From: Muscardinus avellanarius
Taxonomy: Eukaryota; Chordata; Mammalia; Rodentia; Gliridae
Assembly (NCBI GenBank): GCA_963383645.1
Contig: OY726557.1
Location: 151,512,360 to 151,576,359, forward strand
Direction of reading: 5' to 3'
DNA length: 64,000 nt
Each line of letters starts with the position of its first letter. The first letter of the stretch is position 1. A program made the translations under genes and the position numbers. Below the pieces are notes generated by a model. The model searched no databases. It saw only the letters and a program-made list of their open reading frames with translations, and was not told the origin of the DNA. Below, piece by piece: positions 21,879-32,589 of the stretch.

Positions 21879-22140
21879 CTTTTTTTTTTTTTTTGGTGGT
21901 ACTGGGGTTCCTAGAAGCCCTTCTACCTACGGGCTACACTCCCAGACCTATTTTTTTTAAATATTTTTGAAACAGGGTCTCTTATGCCAGTGCGGCTATT
22001 TTATATTTGATTTGAAAACAGGTCTTGCTAAGTTGCTGAGACCCTCAGTACGTAGCTGGGGCTGGCTTTGAACCTGTGTGATCCTCCTGTCTCAACCTCC
22101 CAAGTACCGGGATTACAAGCGTGTGCCACCACGCCCGGCT
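21879..22140 (-). mobile_element. Chimeric SINE: group II right half, group III left half
   Basis: 21879-22000 is group II (ggttcctagaagcccttc, ctcttatgccagtgcggct). At about 22001 it switches back to a linker and continues as a group III/I left monomer to 22140. Confidence 0.75.
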
Positions 22141-22300
22141 CATGTTTTCAATTTTCTAATTGCATACTTCAGTGTGTGTCACATATTTCTAAAATTATAT
22201 TCCACAAAATATCCCTTAGTGGCAACAACAGGGCAGAGGTCACCTTTCTGTATGGTGAATGGAATGGAAGCTCTCCCTTGACTAGAGCATTACATTGGCT

Positions 22301-22340
22301 CTTTCTTTCTTTCTTTCTTTCTTTCTTTTCTTTTCTTTTT
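22301..22340. repeat. (CTTT)n at SINE tail
   Basis: Short CTTT/CTTTT run leading into the T tail of the next SINE. Confidence 0.9.
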
Positions 22341-22506
22341 TTTTTTTTTGGTATGGAACCCACAGGCTTTCTACTCTTGGGCTACACTTCCAGACCTATT
22401 TTATATTTTATTTGGAAACAGGGTCTCACCAAGTTGCCGAGAGCCTCACTACATAGCAGAGGCTGGCTTCGAACCTGCAGGATCCTCCTGTCTCCGCCTC
22501 CCAATG
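22341..22506 (-). mobile_element. B1-dID SINE, group III, antisense, 5'-truncated
   Basis: ggtatggaacccacaggctt to ctgtctccgcctcccaa, where the sequence turns into a sense-oriented SINE piece. Confidence 0.8.
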
Positions 22507-22652
22507 TATATAAAATAGATCTGGGAGTATAGCTCAAAACAGTGTAGACCCTGTTTTCAAATAAAATAGAAAATAGAGCTGGGAGTGTAGTCCTAGAAAG
22601 CCCCCAGGTTCCATCCCAAGTACCACACACACACAAAAAAAAGAAAATGAAA
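22507..22652 (+). mobile_element. SINE right-monomer pieces, sense
   Basis: Two dID-type right monomers (about 22507-22535 and 22570-22628), ending ccatcccaagtaccac plus (CA)n/A tail. Confidence 0.7.
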
Positions 22653-22662
22653 AAAATTTTTT

Positions 22663-22837
22663 TATGCCGGGCGTGGTGGCGCACGCTTGTAATCCCCGCG
22701 CTTGGGAGGCGGAGACAGGAGGATCGCGCAGGTTCGAAGCCAGCCGCGCTGGCGTAAGAGACCCTGTTTCAAAAATATAAAATAGGTCTGGGAGTGTAGC
22801 CCGGAGGTAGAAGGGCTTCCAGGAACCCCAGTACCAC

Positions 22838-22875
<38 letters not shown>
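22663..22875 (+). mobile_element. B1-dID SINE, group II, sense, young
   Basis: Near-identical to the copy at 58598 (only a few differences). The B box ggttcgaagcc matches the Pol III consensus GGTTCGANNCC. It has a long A tail. Confidence 0.95.
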
Positions 22876-22876
<1 letters not shown>

Positions 22877-22880
<4 letters not shown>

Positions 22881-23308
22881 TTTTTTGTGGTATTGGGGAT
22901 GGAACCCAGGGGCATTCTGCCTCCAAACTACACCCCCAGCCATATTGTTTTCAGTCTTTTTTTTTTTTTTTTTTTTGGTGGTACTGGGGTTTCTGGAAAC
23001 CCTTCTACCTCCGGGCTACACTCCCAGACCTATTTTTTTTTTTTTTTATATTTTTATTTGGAAACAGGGTCTCCTAAGCCAGTGAGCCTGGCTACGAACC
23101 TGCGTGATCCTCCTGTCTCTGCCTCCCAAGCGCGGGGATTACAAGCGTGCGCCACCACGCCCGGCTCAGTCTTTTATTTTTGAAACAGGGTGTCACTGAA
23201 TTCCAAAGGGCCTCACTAAGCAGCTGAGGCTGTCCGCAAACTACTGATAATTCGGTCTCAGCCTCCCGAATGCTGGGATTACAAGTGTGCGCCACCATGT
23301 CTGGCTCA
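22877..23308 (-). mobile_element. Group I SINE (host), antisense
   Basis: Host halves 22877-22951 and about 23176-23308 (ends gccaccatgtctggct) flank the nested group II element. Confidence 0.88.
22961..23166 (-). mobile_element. B1-dID SINE, group II, nested
   Basis: Duplication cagtctttt at 22952-22960 and 23167-23175. Opposite orientation to the near-identical element at 22663. Confidence 0.93.
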
Positions 23309-23507
23309 CAATTTTTTTTATAAACATTATCACACAGAGTAAAAGGTTTAGTAAACAGAGATTTCTATTTAACATACATTTTAACCATCGAATCTGCGAA
23401 CTGTCAAGGAGCATTGAGTTCCTGGGGTAAATGCACACTTTCTCTACTCACAAGCATCGGTGCTGAGTTTCCACCCTGGGCGGTCAGAGCTGGGTTGTGT
23501 CCGGCTT

Positions 23508-23513
23508 TTTATT
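23508..23513 (-). promoter_or_regulatory. CEP126: Candidate CEP126 polyadenylation signal
   Basis: AATAAA on the minus strand, 20 bases past the stop of the last exon. It would give a very short 3' UTR if used; a more distal signal cannot be excluded. Confidence 0.4.
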
Positions 23514-23532
23514 CAGACAGGCATAGTGTCTT

Positions 23533-23745
23533 TCATGGCATCCTTAGAACCGGGCTAAACTTTACTGATCTCCAAATATGAGTTAGGACAGAGATTCTGG
23601 GGGATTGTAACTTTCCCCCTATGACTAGTTCTGAAAAACATTGTGTATCTAGTCCTAGAGAAGTTTCTCTGAGGAAATTTCTCTTAGATGACTTATGCTG
23701 GAACCATCTTTTGTCTCTGTAGGTGCTGGTTTTATCTTCTCTTTT
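23533..23745 (-). CDS. CEP126: CEP126 terminal coding exon (partial gene)
   Basis: CEP126 is a centrosomal, pericentriolar-satellite and ciliary-base protein needed for normal microtubule organisation and cilium formation. The exon follows a strong acceptor (long pyrimidine run ending gtttctag) and is read in phase 0 from the exon at 36.2 kb. It starts KREDKTSTYRDKR, close to the C-terminal end I remember for mammalian CEP126, then continues 57 more codons to TGA. That extension looks like translated 3' UTR (no conserved pattern I know). If the family normally stops right after RDKR, codon 14 (TGG) is a lost stop. The motif match and splice phase are solid; the true end of the protein is not. 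Confidence 0.72.
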   Translation of the reverse strand, partial: KREDKTSTYRDKRWFQHKSSKRNFLRETSLGLDTQCFSELVIGGKLQSPRISVLTHIWRSVKFSPVLRMP

Positions 23746-23749
23746 CTAG

Positions 23750-25440
23750 AAACGGGAAGGAAGAAAGAAACATGGAAACACATGCCAAAACTCCAGAGCC
23801 ACAAACCAGTCTGGCAGGTCAAATAAGCCTGCTATAATTCTCCCTTGTATTGATTTTAAGGTTGGAAAGAACTTCACAGATAATTCGCTTCAACTCATAT
23901 GTTATTTTAATCAGTTCCTTTGTACTTTAAAAGGCACAATTCTGTTTTTGAAATGTCCTACTTTATCATTAATATTCAGATTTGAAAGTAAAGTTATAAA
24001 TTTTATTTGTATCTTCACTTGAAGGCTTTATTTAAATGTTCTTTCTAGACAAATTCTTAGTACTTAGAAAGCTCTATAATGTTGCACAGCTGAAAGAAAA
24101 GTTCTGTGGCTGAACTTGTGGAAATGCCATTAGATGGAGGAATGACAGAAGAACCTGGAGCGCACATAGGACACTTCAGAAGGAAACCTAGAGAGTTATA
24201 GCCCTTCCCAGCTTTCTCCTTATTCTTTCCTGGTGTTCTGATTTATCTAGGCCTGGCAAGTTCTCTCCTTTTCATTCTCTAAGACAATACACAGATTTAC
24301 AAGTGCTTATTTTTTTTGCCTATTCTATCAAACTGTGCCAGTCAGGACAATGAAGCCATTATGAATTATAGGAGTAAGAAATTTATTACAGGCATTACAT
24401 TTTGCTAAATATGATAGGAGGTGGGAAGTCGTCTGGATAGAGAATTGGAGGATTGGTGTTCATGGGGCAGGGGGTGAAAATCTAGGCTTCTCTCTGGACA
24501 AAAGCCGGTCAGGACCAGAGAAACACTCACTAACTGGGCTCTTTGACACACTGGTGGGGGTAGGCAAACACAGCTGGCAGAGAAATGTTATAATCCAAGC
24601 ATGCCTCACTGCTTAAGTGGAGCCATGAGAGGGAGCTTGCTGGAAAAATCTATAGAAATCGCCACATATGGGAAGAATCTACTTTTGTCAATCTCCTGTT
24701 TCTGTCTGTCTGCATCCTAGTGCTGCTGGTGGGCCTGGGGCTGCTGTTGGTCATCGGGGTCCACAGTAAGGAAGATGCTCTAGAATGGAGAAGAGTGAGG
24801 ACAAGCTGGCACCGGTGCACGTCTCCTTGTCTATCACTGTGACTAACCATGATGACCTCCCAAGAGTGATGCCTTCTGTCCACTACTGCCATCCTCTTTT
24901 GACCAACTTTAACCTGGAAATGTGGATCCCAGTCTTAAGCCAAGTTGTTTATGTAATACTCATAATGTATTCTTGGAATAGAGCAAAGCTTTTGAAACAT
25001 ACAGTACTTAATATTTAATAGATGCAAGAAGGAATAGCAAGATCACGTACATAATGCAAATGAGATGCAAAATAAATTTATTTCCTGGGATATTAAAAGT
25101 ATTTCACAAATATCTCCTAATATACTTGATAGTAAACATAAGGTAGTGTTGCTGTTTTATTGATAGATTGGTAACTAAGAGAAGTTTAGAAAGATAATAT
25201 CACAGAAGAAGAAATTGTCAGCACTATTTTCAGTACTAACAGTGGGAGAGAGTACCTAGGCTGACAGCTTCACAGACACTCTTCGCCAGTGCAGGCCGGG
25301 CTCTGATCTTCTTCCTTACATGCCCATATGCCCTCCTCAGTGCTCCTAAGTGAGATCAACTTCTCTCCTTGTACTGGAGCCTAATCCCCGTAAGTTACAC
25401 AAAGATTTTTGTTCTTGTTGATATTATTTTTTAAATCATT
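23750..25440. other. CEP126 last intron, proximal part
   Basis: Mostly unique intronic sequence (gene on the minus strand). One plus-strand exon-like 45-bp segment at 24721-24765 is described in the findings. Confidence 0.5.
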
Positions 25441-25443
25441 AAG

Positions 25444-25640
25444 TGCTGGGCATGGTGGTTCACACTTGTAATCCCAGTACTTGAGAGGCTGAGACAGGAA
25501 GATCCCAAGTTCACAGACAGCCTCAGCTACTTAGTGAGACCCTGTTTCAAAATAAAGAATAAAAAATAGGGCTGGGGAGGTAGTTTGGAGGTAAAATGCC
25601 CCTTGGATTCAATCCCCAGTGCCAACAAAAACAAAAACAA
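25444..25640 (+). mobile_element. B1-dID SINE, group I, sense
   Basis: gtgctgggcatggtggttca to ccccagtgcc, with a (CAAAAA)n-type tail. Confidence 0.88.
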
Positions 25641-25654
25641 ACCCCACAAAACAT

Positions 25655-25862
25655 TCTTTTTTTGGGGGGGATCTGGGATGGAACCCAGGGGCATTCGACA
25701 TCCGAGCTACATCCCCTGCCCAATTTTTTATTCTTTATTTTGAAACAGGGTCTCACTAAGTTGCGGAGGGCCTAAGTAGCTGAGGCTGTCCATGAACTGC
25801 GATCCTCCAGTCTCAGCCTCCAAAATGCTGGCATTACAAGCGTGCACCACCAGACCTGGCTG
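25655..25862 (-). mobile_element. B1-dID SINE, group I, antisense
   Basis: T/G-rich tail, gggatggaacccaggggca, end ccaccagacctggct. Confidence 0.88.
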
Positions 25863-25934
25863 AAAAAAACAAAACAATCTTAACTGCATATAATCATTAA
25901 TTATATGTGTACTAAACGGTCTGACTCCATTAAA

Positions 25935-26013
25935 CTTTTTTTTGGTGGTGCTAGGGATGAAATCTAGGCCCCTGGGTGTACTAAGCATGTACTCTAATAC
26001 TGTTATAACTCCA
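25935..26013 (-). mobile_element. ID-like SINE, antisense
   Basis: ggtggtgctagggatgaaat ... gtactaagcatgtactctaa retains the long ID core; no B1 half. Confidence 0.65.
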
Positions 26014-26029
26014 GTTTGTCCGTGCTTCC

Positions 26030-26094
26030 TTTCCTTCCTTCCTTCCTTCCTTCCTTCCTTCCTTCCTTCCTTCCTTCCTTCCTTCCTTCCTTCT
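26030..26094. repeat. (CCTT)n microsatellite
   Basis: About 16 CCTT units, followed by a scrap of antisense dID (tgctggggactgattcc). Confidence 0.96.
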
Positions 26095-26119
26095 TTTGTG
26101 CTGGGGACTGATTCCATTT

Positions 26120-26940
26120 TCTGATGTTTAATTGTTGACAGCTCTTAAGCTCTTTCTTTGCCTCTGCTCCACACGTGGGCATGTTGGTAAGAGGTTCAAG
26201 GACTTTTTCCTTTGGCTCTGACAGGAGATTCAAACGAGGATTCTCAAAGCCACATAAGGGAACCCTCAGCCTGGCCCTGCCCTCTAATCACAATAACCAG
26301 TTTTCTGAACCAGTTTACTTACTTTAGTCTCTGAATTTGTTTTGGACTGCTGCAGAAGCTTAATCTGCTGCCATAGATGCTTCGATTAGGTCAGTCGTAA
26401 AAATGTCCATACCTGTGTGTGTGGTATCACCAGTCTCCACACATGAACTAAATTTGGGGTCGGAGTCCACCTGCTTCTGAAGAGTGGTTACAACATTATT
26501 ATACCTCGCACTTTATTTTTCCCTATAGGAGTTATTTTTTTTTTTTATCTTTAGTGATCAAAACAAAAAGCATCTGAAACTGAAGCTTTTTGGAGAAGCA
26601 CTAATTCTTGCCCAACTTGTGCTTCTCTTGACCTCCAGTCCCACCTTATATTTAGGAGCAGGGTCTCTGAACACCTTTGCGGATGAAGAAGTTTTGTTCA
26701 AGGGAGCATGAAATGATTATTGTCACAAAATAACTGATCTTTGACCAGATGGTGATTTCCTTTCTCCATGGCAGCTATCATTTGCAGGGAAAATAGTCAA
26801 TACTAGCCACCAGAGAATAGCTGTAGGGGTGGAGAGAGGTATCAGCATGAACATCAGAAGCCTCTGGCCAGGACCGACAACACTTTCCTGGGTATCATGA
26901 ATTTTCCTGTTTCAACAGCAATCACTCAGGCCTACAGTAA
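26120..26940. other. Intronic, no recognised feature
   Basis: CEP126 intron sequence without an exon or repeat I can name. Confidence 0.4.
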
Positions 26941-26944
26941 AAAG

Positions 26945-27450
26945 AATGTGTATTAGTCAGGGTTTTCTGGAAGAACAGAACCAACAGAACATATATGATA
27001 AGAGATTAGTGACTTACATGGTCAGATGATAAAGAGTCCCACGGTGGCCATCTGCCACCTGGAAGCTGGGAGACTCATCACAAGAAAGATCAGGGGTACA
27101 GCCCCCCATCCAAGGCTAAAGGCCTGGAAGCCAGCTGGAGAGTTGTTGGTGCAGCTTCACACTCAAAGGCTAAAGAATCTGGAGTCTGATGTTCAATACT
27201 CACCTGCTTAGGAAGGTTTGAGTGTACACTCGCTCTCTCCTTTATTGCCTTTGTGTCCATTCAGGCCCCCAGCCTATTGGATGGCGCCATTCCTGTTCAG
27301 GGTGGGTCTTCCCCACTCAGTTCACCGACTCACTGCCAACTGTCTCTGGAAACACACTCGCAGACACACCCCAAAGTGTGATTTACTAGTTTTCTAGGGG
27401 TTTCTCAATCTAGTCAAGTTGACAATCGAGATTAACCATCCCAGGATGGA
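26945..27450 (-). mobile_element. Ancient LTR-like repeat, antisense
   Basis: Begins tgtattagtcagggttttct and ends gttgacaatcgagattaacc, with ggagtctgatgttca and gatggcgccattcctgtt between: the order of a common old mammalian LTR read antisense. No viral genes adjoin it. Family not assigned. Confidence 0.5.
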
Positions 27451-27689
27451 AGGGCCTATTTCCTACTTTAACAAAGTGTTGTGTTAGCTAGTATGCTAGG
27501 ATTTAAGTTAGACTGCCTCAACAAGGACTCAAAACGACAGTAGCTCAAGGAAGATAGAAACTTCTTGTCTAGAACATAAACGTTCTAGCTGGTGTGGTGG
27601 CTTTGTCATGTCATCTTCCAGGTTTCTTCTAGCTTGCTCTTCTACCAGATTTAGCTTATCGCCATGCTTGAATGGTATGGTGATACATT

Positions 27690-27885
27690 TTTCCTTTTTT
27701 GTGTACTGGAAATCAAACTCAAGGGCATTCTACTTCTGAGCTACATCCCCAGCCTTTTCGAGATTTTTATTTTGAAGCAGGGTCTTGCTAAAGTTGCCAA
27801 GGGTGTTGGTAAATTGCTGAGGTTGGTCTCAAACCTGGGCCTCTCAAGTAATGGAATTACAGACATATGCCACCGAACCCAGCTC
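27690..27885 (-). mobile_element. B1-dID SINE, old, antisense
   Basis: tgtgtactggaaatcaaact to caccgaacccagctc. Confidence 0.78.
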
Positions 27886-27899
27886 ATTGATATATCTCA

Positions 27900-27901
<2 letters not shown>

Positions 27902-27932
<31 letters not shown>
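27902..27932. repeat. Poly-T tract
   Basis: Thirty-one consecutive T, not followed by a recognisable element. Confidence 0.9.
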
Positions 27933-27933
<1 letters not shown>

Positions 27934-28189
27934 TATTCCAACCACATAAGGAAGGAAGAGATAGAATGGGAAAAAGGAAATTTGCCACTTCTGTTTAAAG
28001 GCACAATTTCAAACTTAGGCATATAGCCATTTCTAGCTTCAAGAGACTCTGGATAACATTGTTTTTAGTCTGGTTGCTAGGTACCTGTAAAACATTTTAT
28101 TACTAAGGGAAAAAAGGGAGAGTAAAAAAAGGGGAGAGGACAACTAGCAGTCTCTGCCCCTAGTCTTTCTTTGGTTCTACATCCGCTGT

Positions 28190-28860
28190 GGTAGGCGGAA
28201 TAATGCCCATCCCCCAATGTCCCTTCTCCAATCCCAGAATCTGCAAATATGATCGGTTAAATGTCAAGGGAAATTAAGTTTCCAGTGGAGTTAAGTTTGC
28301 CAAACAGCTGATATTAAGATAGTATATCCAGGGTTATATGGAGTTTATGTAATCCTAAGAGTCCTCAGAGGTAGAACAGACTGGGATTTAGCTCAGCATT
28401 ACCACCACTAAAAACAGTAACAAGGATGGAAGAAAGTGGAAGAGGAGGTCAAAGCAGTGTGATAGGACATCTTGACCCTAGATTTAAAGAAAGAGAAAGA
28501 AAGCCAAGAACCAAGGGATACGATGGCCTCTAAAAGTTAGAAAAGACAAGGAAATAAATCTTTTCCCTAGAGCTTCCAGAAAGGAGCACAGCTCTCCTTA
28601 CATCTGGAGTTTAGTTTAGTGAGACTAGTGTTGGACTTTAAACCTGTAGAACTGTATGCTAATATGCTTGTATGTTTTGTTTACTTATTTTTCTTGATTT
28701 CTGCAGTGCTGGGGATTGAACCCAGAGCCTTGCTCATGCTAGGCGAACACTTTGTCACTGAGACCTTGTGTATGTTTTACAGGGAACTAAGTTTGTGGTA
28801 ATTGTTTTTTTAATAGCAATAGAAAATTATTACAGATTTTGTATTAGAAATGGAGTGCTA
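28190..28860 (+). mobile_element. MLT1-type LTR fossil, sense, with ID insertion
   Basis: ggcggaataatgcccatccc ... gatacgatggcctctaaaag ... ccagaaaggagcacagctct ... aactaagtttgtggtaattg follows the MaLR/MLT1 LTR order. An ID element splits it near the 3' end. Solo LTR, no genes. Confidence 0.6.
28690..28770 (-). mobile_element. ID-like SINE, antisense, within the LTR
   Basis: gtgctggggattgaacccag ... tgctcatgctaggcgaacac; flanked by related tgtatgtttt...tttac copies. Confidence 0.7.
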
Positions 28861-29311
28861 AATTGGGTGTTGATGGCATACGCTTGTAATTCCAGCATTT
28901 GAGAGGCTGAGACAGGAAGATCGGGGTTCTCGGCCAGCCTCAGCTACTTAGTGAGGCCCTTTGCAACTCAGTGAGACCCTGTTACAAAATAAAGAATAAA
29001 AAATTAGGCTGGGGCCGGGCGTGGTGGTGCATGCTTGTAATCCCCGCGCTTGGGAGGTAGAGACAGGAGGATCACGCAGGTTCGAAGCCAGCCGCGCGTG
29101 CTGGCTTAGGAGACCGTGTTTCCAAATAAAAATGTAAAAATAGGTCTGGGAGTATAGCCCGGAGGTAGAAGGGCTTTCAGGAACCCCAGTACCACCAAAA
29201 AAAAAAAAAAAAAAATTAGGCTGGGGTGTAGCTTGGAAGTAGAATGCCCCTGGGTTCCATCCCCAGTACTGCAAAAAAAAAAAAAAAAAAAAAAAAAAAA
29301 GAAAAAAGAAA
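28860..29311 (+). mobile_element. Group I SINE (host) with nested SINE
   Basis: Perfect outer duplication agaaatggagtgct at 28846-28859 and 29312-29325. The host right monomer resumes at 29213. Confidence 0.93.
29014..29211 (+). mobile_element. B1-dID SINE, group II, nested
   Basis: Starts gccgggcgtggtggtgcatg, inserted in the host linker with duplication aaaattaggctgggg on both sides. Confidence 0.94.
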
Positions 29312-29654
29312 AGAAATGGAGTGCTGCTATATAATAAGTACCTAAAAGTGTAAAAATGGCTTTGGAATTGGGCATTGAGCAGAAGCTGGGAGAAGTTTAA
29401 GGAGCATGGTATGAAAAATCTAGATGGCCTTGAATAGACTGTTAGTAGAAAGGGATGTTAAAGGTGCTGCTCATAAATCTCAGAAGGAAGTTAGAATCAT
29501 GTTATTAGAAATGTGAGAAACAGGCAACATTTTTCTAAAGTGGCAGAAAACTTAGCAGAATTGCATCCTACAGTTGTGTGGAAAGCAAGATGTGGAAAGC
29601 AATGAAACTGGACCTTTAGCTGAGGACATTTTTTCCGAAAGGATCAAGCAAGTG

Positions 29655-29992
29655 TATCAGGCCCTGTGCACTATGTCCCCTGTGTAGAAGGCTGTTCTTC
29701 CTCTACCACCCAAGGTGGCCCCCTTATTTCATTCAGATCTTAGCTCACATGTCAACTTCCCAGGGGCTTTTTCTGATCACTCTTACCTCTGTATCTAAAA
29801 TAGTACCTCCATCACTTTCTATCCCCTACCATTATCTTAATTTCCTTTAGTACTTATAACTATCTGGCAATATACTTTAAAATTTGTATTCCCGACTGAA
29901 ATATAAACTACACGATGACAAATAATTCACCTACTATTATATTTCCGACACAGACTTATACCTAGCACACGATAGGCATTTGGTTAATTGAA
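29655..29992 (+). repeat. L2 3'-end fossil
   Basis: cttagctcacatgtcaactt, ggggctttttctgatcactc, tagtacttataactatctgg and tatacctagcacacgatagg are in L2 tail order, ending gaatga. Confidence 0.75.
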
Positions 29993-29994
29993 TG

Positions 29995-31575
29995 ACTAAT
30001 TTTTCCTCTGTTCATTTTTTGTTCTGCCATTATGTGCCCTACTTTAAAGTTCCTTTATCATTCACATCTCTGCCTTCCAGGAGCTCTTTAATCTCTATTC
30101 TATGTACACAAATAAGTTTGGTTCAGGGCACAAAGGACACCATTTGTTTAGAGGAAGTGGCAGAAAGGATTACTAGGCAAAAATGGAGTAATTCAGTGTT
30201 AATCGGATTTAAAAGAATGAATAAAATTTATTTGGCGTATTAGGTAGAGGAGGAGAGGTAGCCATTCCAAGGTATATAGCGCGTGTTCAGGCAGAGAGCA
30301 AGTTTTATTTGGGGAACTAGTAGCAGTTTGGTATAACTGGTATAGTGGGAAAGGTGGGAAAGAAGACTCTAGGTAAGTAGGGAGAACTGAGAATATAAAG
30401 AGCTTTTTATTGCATGCTAGCAAGTGCACGGGATAAAGTTTTTCTCCAGGATCAGGAGAAAGGTTTCTAGGATGGGACTGACATGACTGGCATTCACTCT
30501 GGCTGTTCATTCTAATGCTATCAGCAGTAAGAAATTTAGCTTGAAGCAACCCCAATGAGAGCATGAATGAGGAGTTATTGAGGGAAAATAAAATGAAAGG
30601 ATGAAAGGGCCTGTCATAATTTTATGAACAAATTAAGATCATACAAATTTTGGCCTTGCTTCTATATTTTAGAAAGCAAACCTATAAAATAAATCTGCCT
30701 TTCCTATTGTGAAAAAAATACTGACTTGGAAACCCAAGTTGCTCAGTTTGGAATACAGTTTATTTTTCATGTTTGTCATTTGATCCCTTAGAGTTTTTTT
30801 TAAATGTGGTCAGTTTTTTAGTGACTAATCACCCCTGGATAAGGGAATAACAGTATGTGCTGAACATGCAAAGTTGATATAAGAGCTTATGCACAGGCTT
30901 TAACACATCGCTCTAGTTTTTATATGAGATGTTATTAATCATAAACTTTTTATACCACTGTACAAATTTAGTAGAATTTATTAGGAATTTCAGAAAATAA
31001 AATTTTACAACTATAGCTAATACATAATTTAAATAACAAAATGGCCTCTCTTTTACTTTTAAATAGAATGAGTTTATACCCAGTAGCATGCTTTCTGAAA
31101 ACAATGAAGCATTTCCATTCATTAAAAATGTATTTATCAATAAAATACATAATAAAGTATAATTTGTAGCATAAATGTAAACTAGTCAATTTATTTCCAT
31201 TACCCATTTTATGATTTACCTTTGTGGTTACAGTGTTTTAAATCATTAATAAATGCAGAAATATATGATATATTTACAGGAGATTCTAAAAATTAGTGAT
31301 TCCATTAAAATAGTTACTGTCAGACTTCATCAGTATTTTCTTTGTAAACTGGATCCAACATCAGGAGACAGACGGGCCTTTGGCTGGCTGTTCTGTAACA
31401 TAGTTTCAGAATATTCTTTTACTGAAGTATTCATAGACTGTAACAGGGGAATATTCGAACAAATGATAGATCTTTATAAGACTAAACTCATAATTCAAAT
31501 CCAAATGCTACCTATATACCAATCCCAACAAAACTGAGTACCACTCTATGTAAGGTATCATATTATAATAAGTAT
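29995..31575. other. CEP126 intron, no recognised feature
   Basis: About 1.6 kb of AT-rich unique sequence. Moderate open frames occur on both strands (121 codons minus at 30199-30564; 94 plus at 31253-31537) but neither shows a family pattern or splice context. Confidence 0.45.
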
Positions 31576-31579
31576 ATTT

Positions 31580-31703
31580 TTGCAATACCGGGGATGGAAC
31601 CCAGGGGCATTCTACTTCTGAACTATACCCCCAGCCCTTTTTTTATTCTTTATTTTGAAATAGGGTCTCACTGAGTTGCACAGGGCCTCATTAAGTAGTA
31701 GCA
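31580..31703 (-). mobile_element. Group I SINE, antisense, arm of a foldback
   Basis: aataccggggatggaaccca to gggcctcattaagtagtagc, where it flips to sense. Confidence 0.8.
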
Positions 31704-31909
31704 CACGCTTGTAATCCCAGTTTGAGGACAGCCTCAGCTAGTAAGGAACTCAGTGAGACCCTGTTTCAAAATAAAGAATAAAAAATTGGGCTGAGAGTGT
31801 AGCTCAGAGGTAGAATACCCCTGGGTTCCATCCCCAGTATGGCCCCCCGCCAAAAAAAAAAAAAAAAAAAAGAATAAAATAGGGTTGGGGGAGTAGCTTG
31901 GAGCTAGAG

Positions 31910-31911
<2 letters not shown>
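31704..31911 (+). mobile_element. Group I SINE, sense, arm of a foldback plus dID scrap
   Basis: acacgcttgtaatcccagtt to ccatccccagtatgg, followed by A tail and a second partial right monomer (ggttgggggagtagcttgg). Confidence 0.8.

Positions 31912-31953
<42 letters not shown>
31912..31953. repeat. (CA)n microsatellite
   Basis: About 21 CA units following the SINE scrap. Confidence 0.96.
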
Positions 31954-31955
<2 letters not shown>

Positions 31956-31959
31956 TAAT

Positions 31960-32585
31960 GGCAATGGCAGGGATTTTGAGGTTGCCCAGGAACAATCCAA
32001 TGATACTGTATTGATTATTCGCATGTTGTGTCTATTAGAATGAAAACTATTCTTTCTTGTTGCAGCCCTCGAATAGGTCATGACTCATGGCAAGAACTCA
32101 GGGAGTGTCTGTTCAATGGACAAAAAGACACTAATATGATAAACTCTACAAAAAGAAAAAGCCTGCATGGTTGCCAAAAGGGAAATTCTAAATTTGGGGC
32201 AGGTCCACTTGGACTAAAAAAGCCTTTCCAGATGGATGATAATGGGTGAAGCCCTGAAGAGTAAGTGGAGAAATGAAGATAAGAGAACTTGTCCTGAGGA
32301 GCAGTGTGGGCAGTTGGGCCTCGGAAGCGCGCCGGGAGGTCCAGGGAGACTTGCCAACTACTCAACACAAGGAGAGTTATGAGTTGAGAGCAAGCAGAGG
32401 TGAGCTGGAAGGGTCTCAATGCATCTCTCCTGAGTTTTAATTTTATCTCTTAGGTGATGAGTAACCACTGAAGTTGAGCTTTAAATAGGAGACTCTCTTT
32501 AAATATATTCTAAAGAGATTATTCGGGTGATGGTGGTGGTGGGAAAGATGCATGGGAAAAAACAAACCTGGAGGCAGTTGAAATG
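31960..32585. other. CEP126 intron, no recognised feature
   Basis: Unique-looking. A 113-codon minus-strand frame at 32078-32419 lacks splice context and family resemblance. Confidence 0.4.
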
Positions 32586-32589
32586 TTCC

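Noticed and set aside
30199..30564. 121-codon minus-strand open frame
   Set aside because: No family resemblance, splice context or compositional signal; it lies in CEP126 intron.
31253..31537. 94-codon plus-strand open frame
   Set aside because: AT-rich intron; no recognised protein pattern or plausible splice pair.
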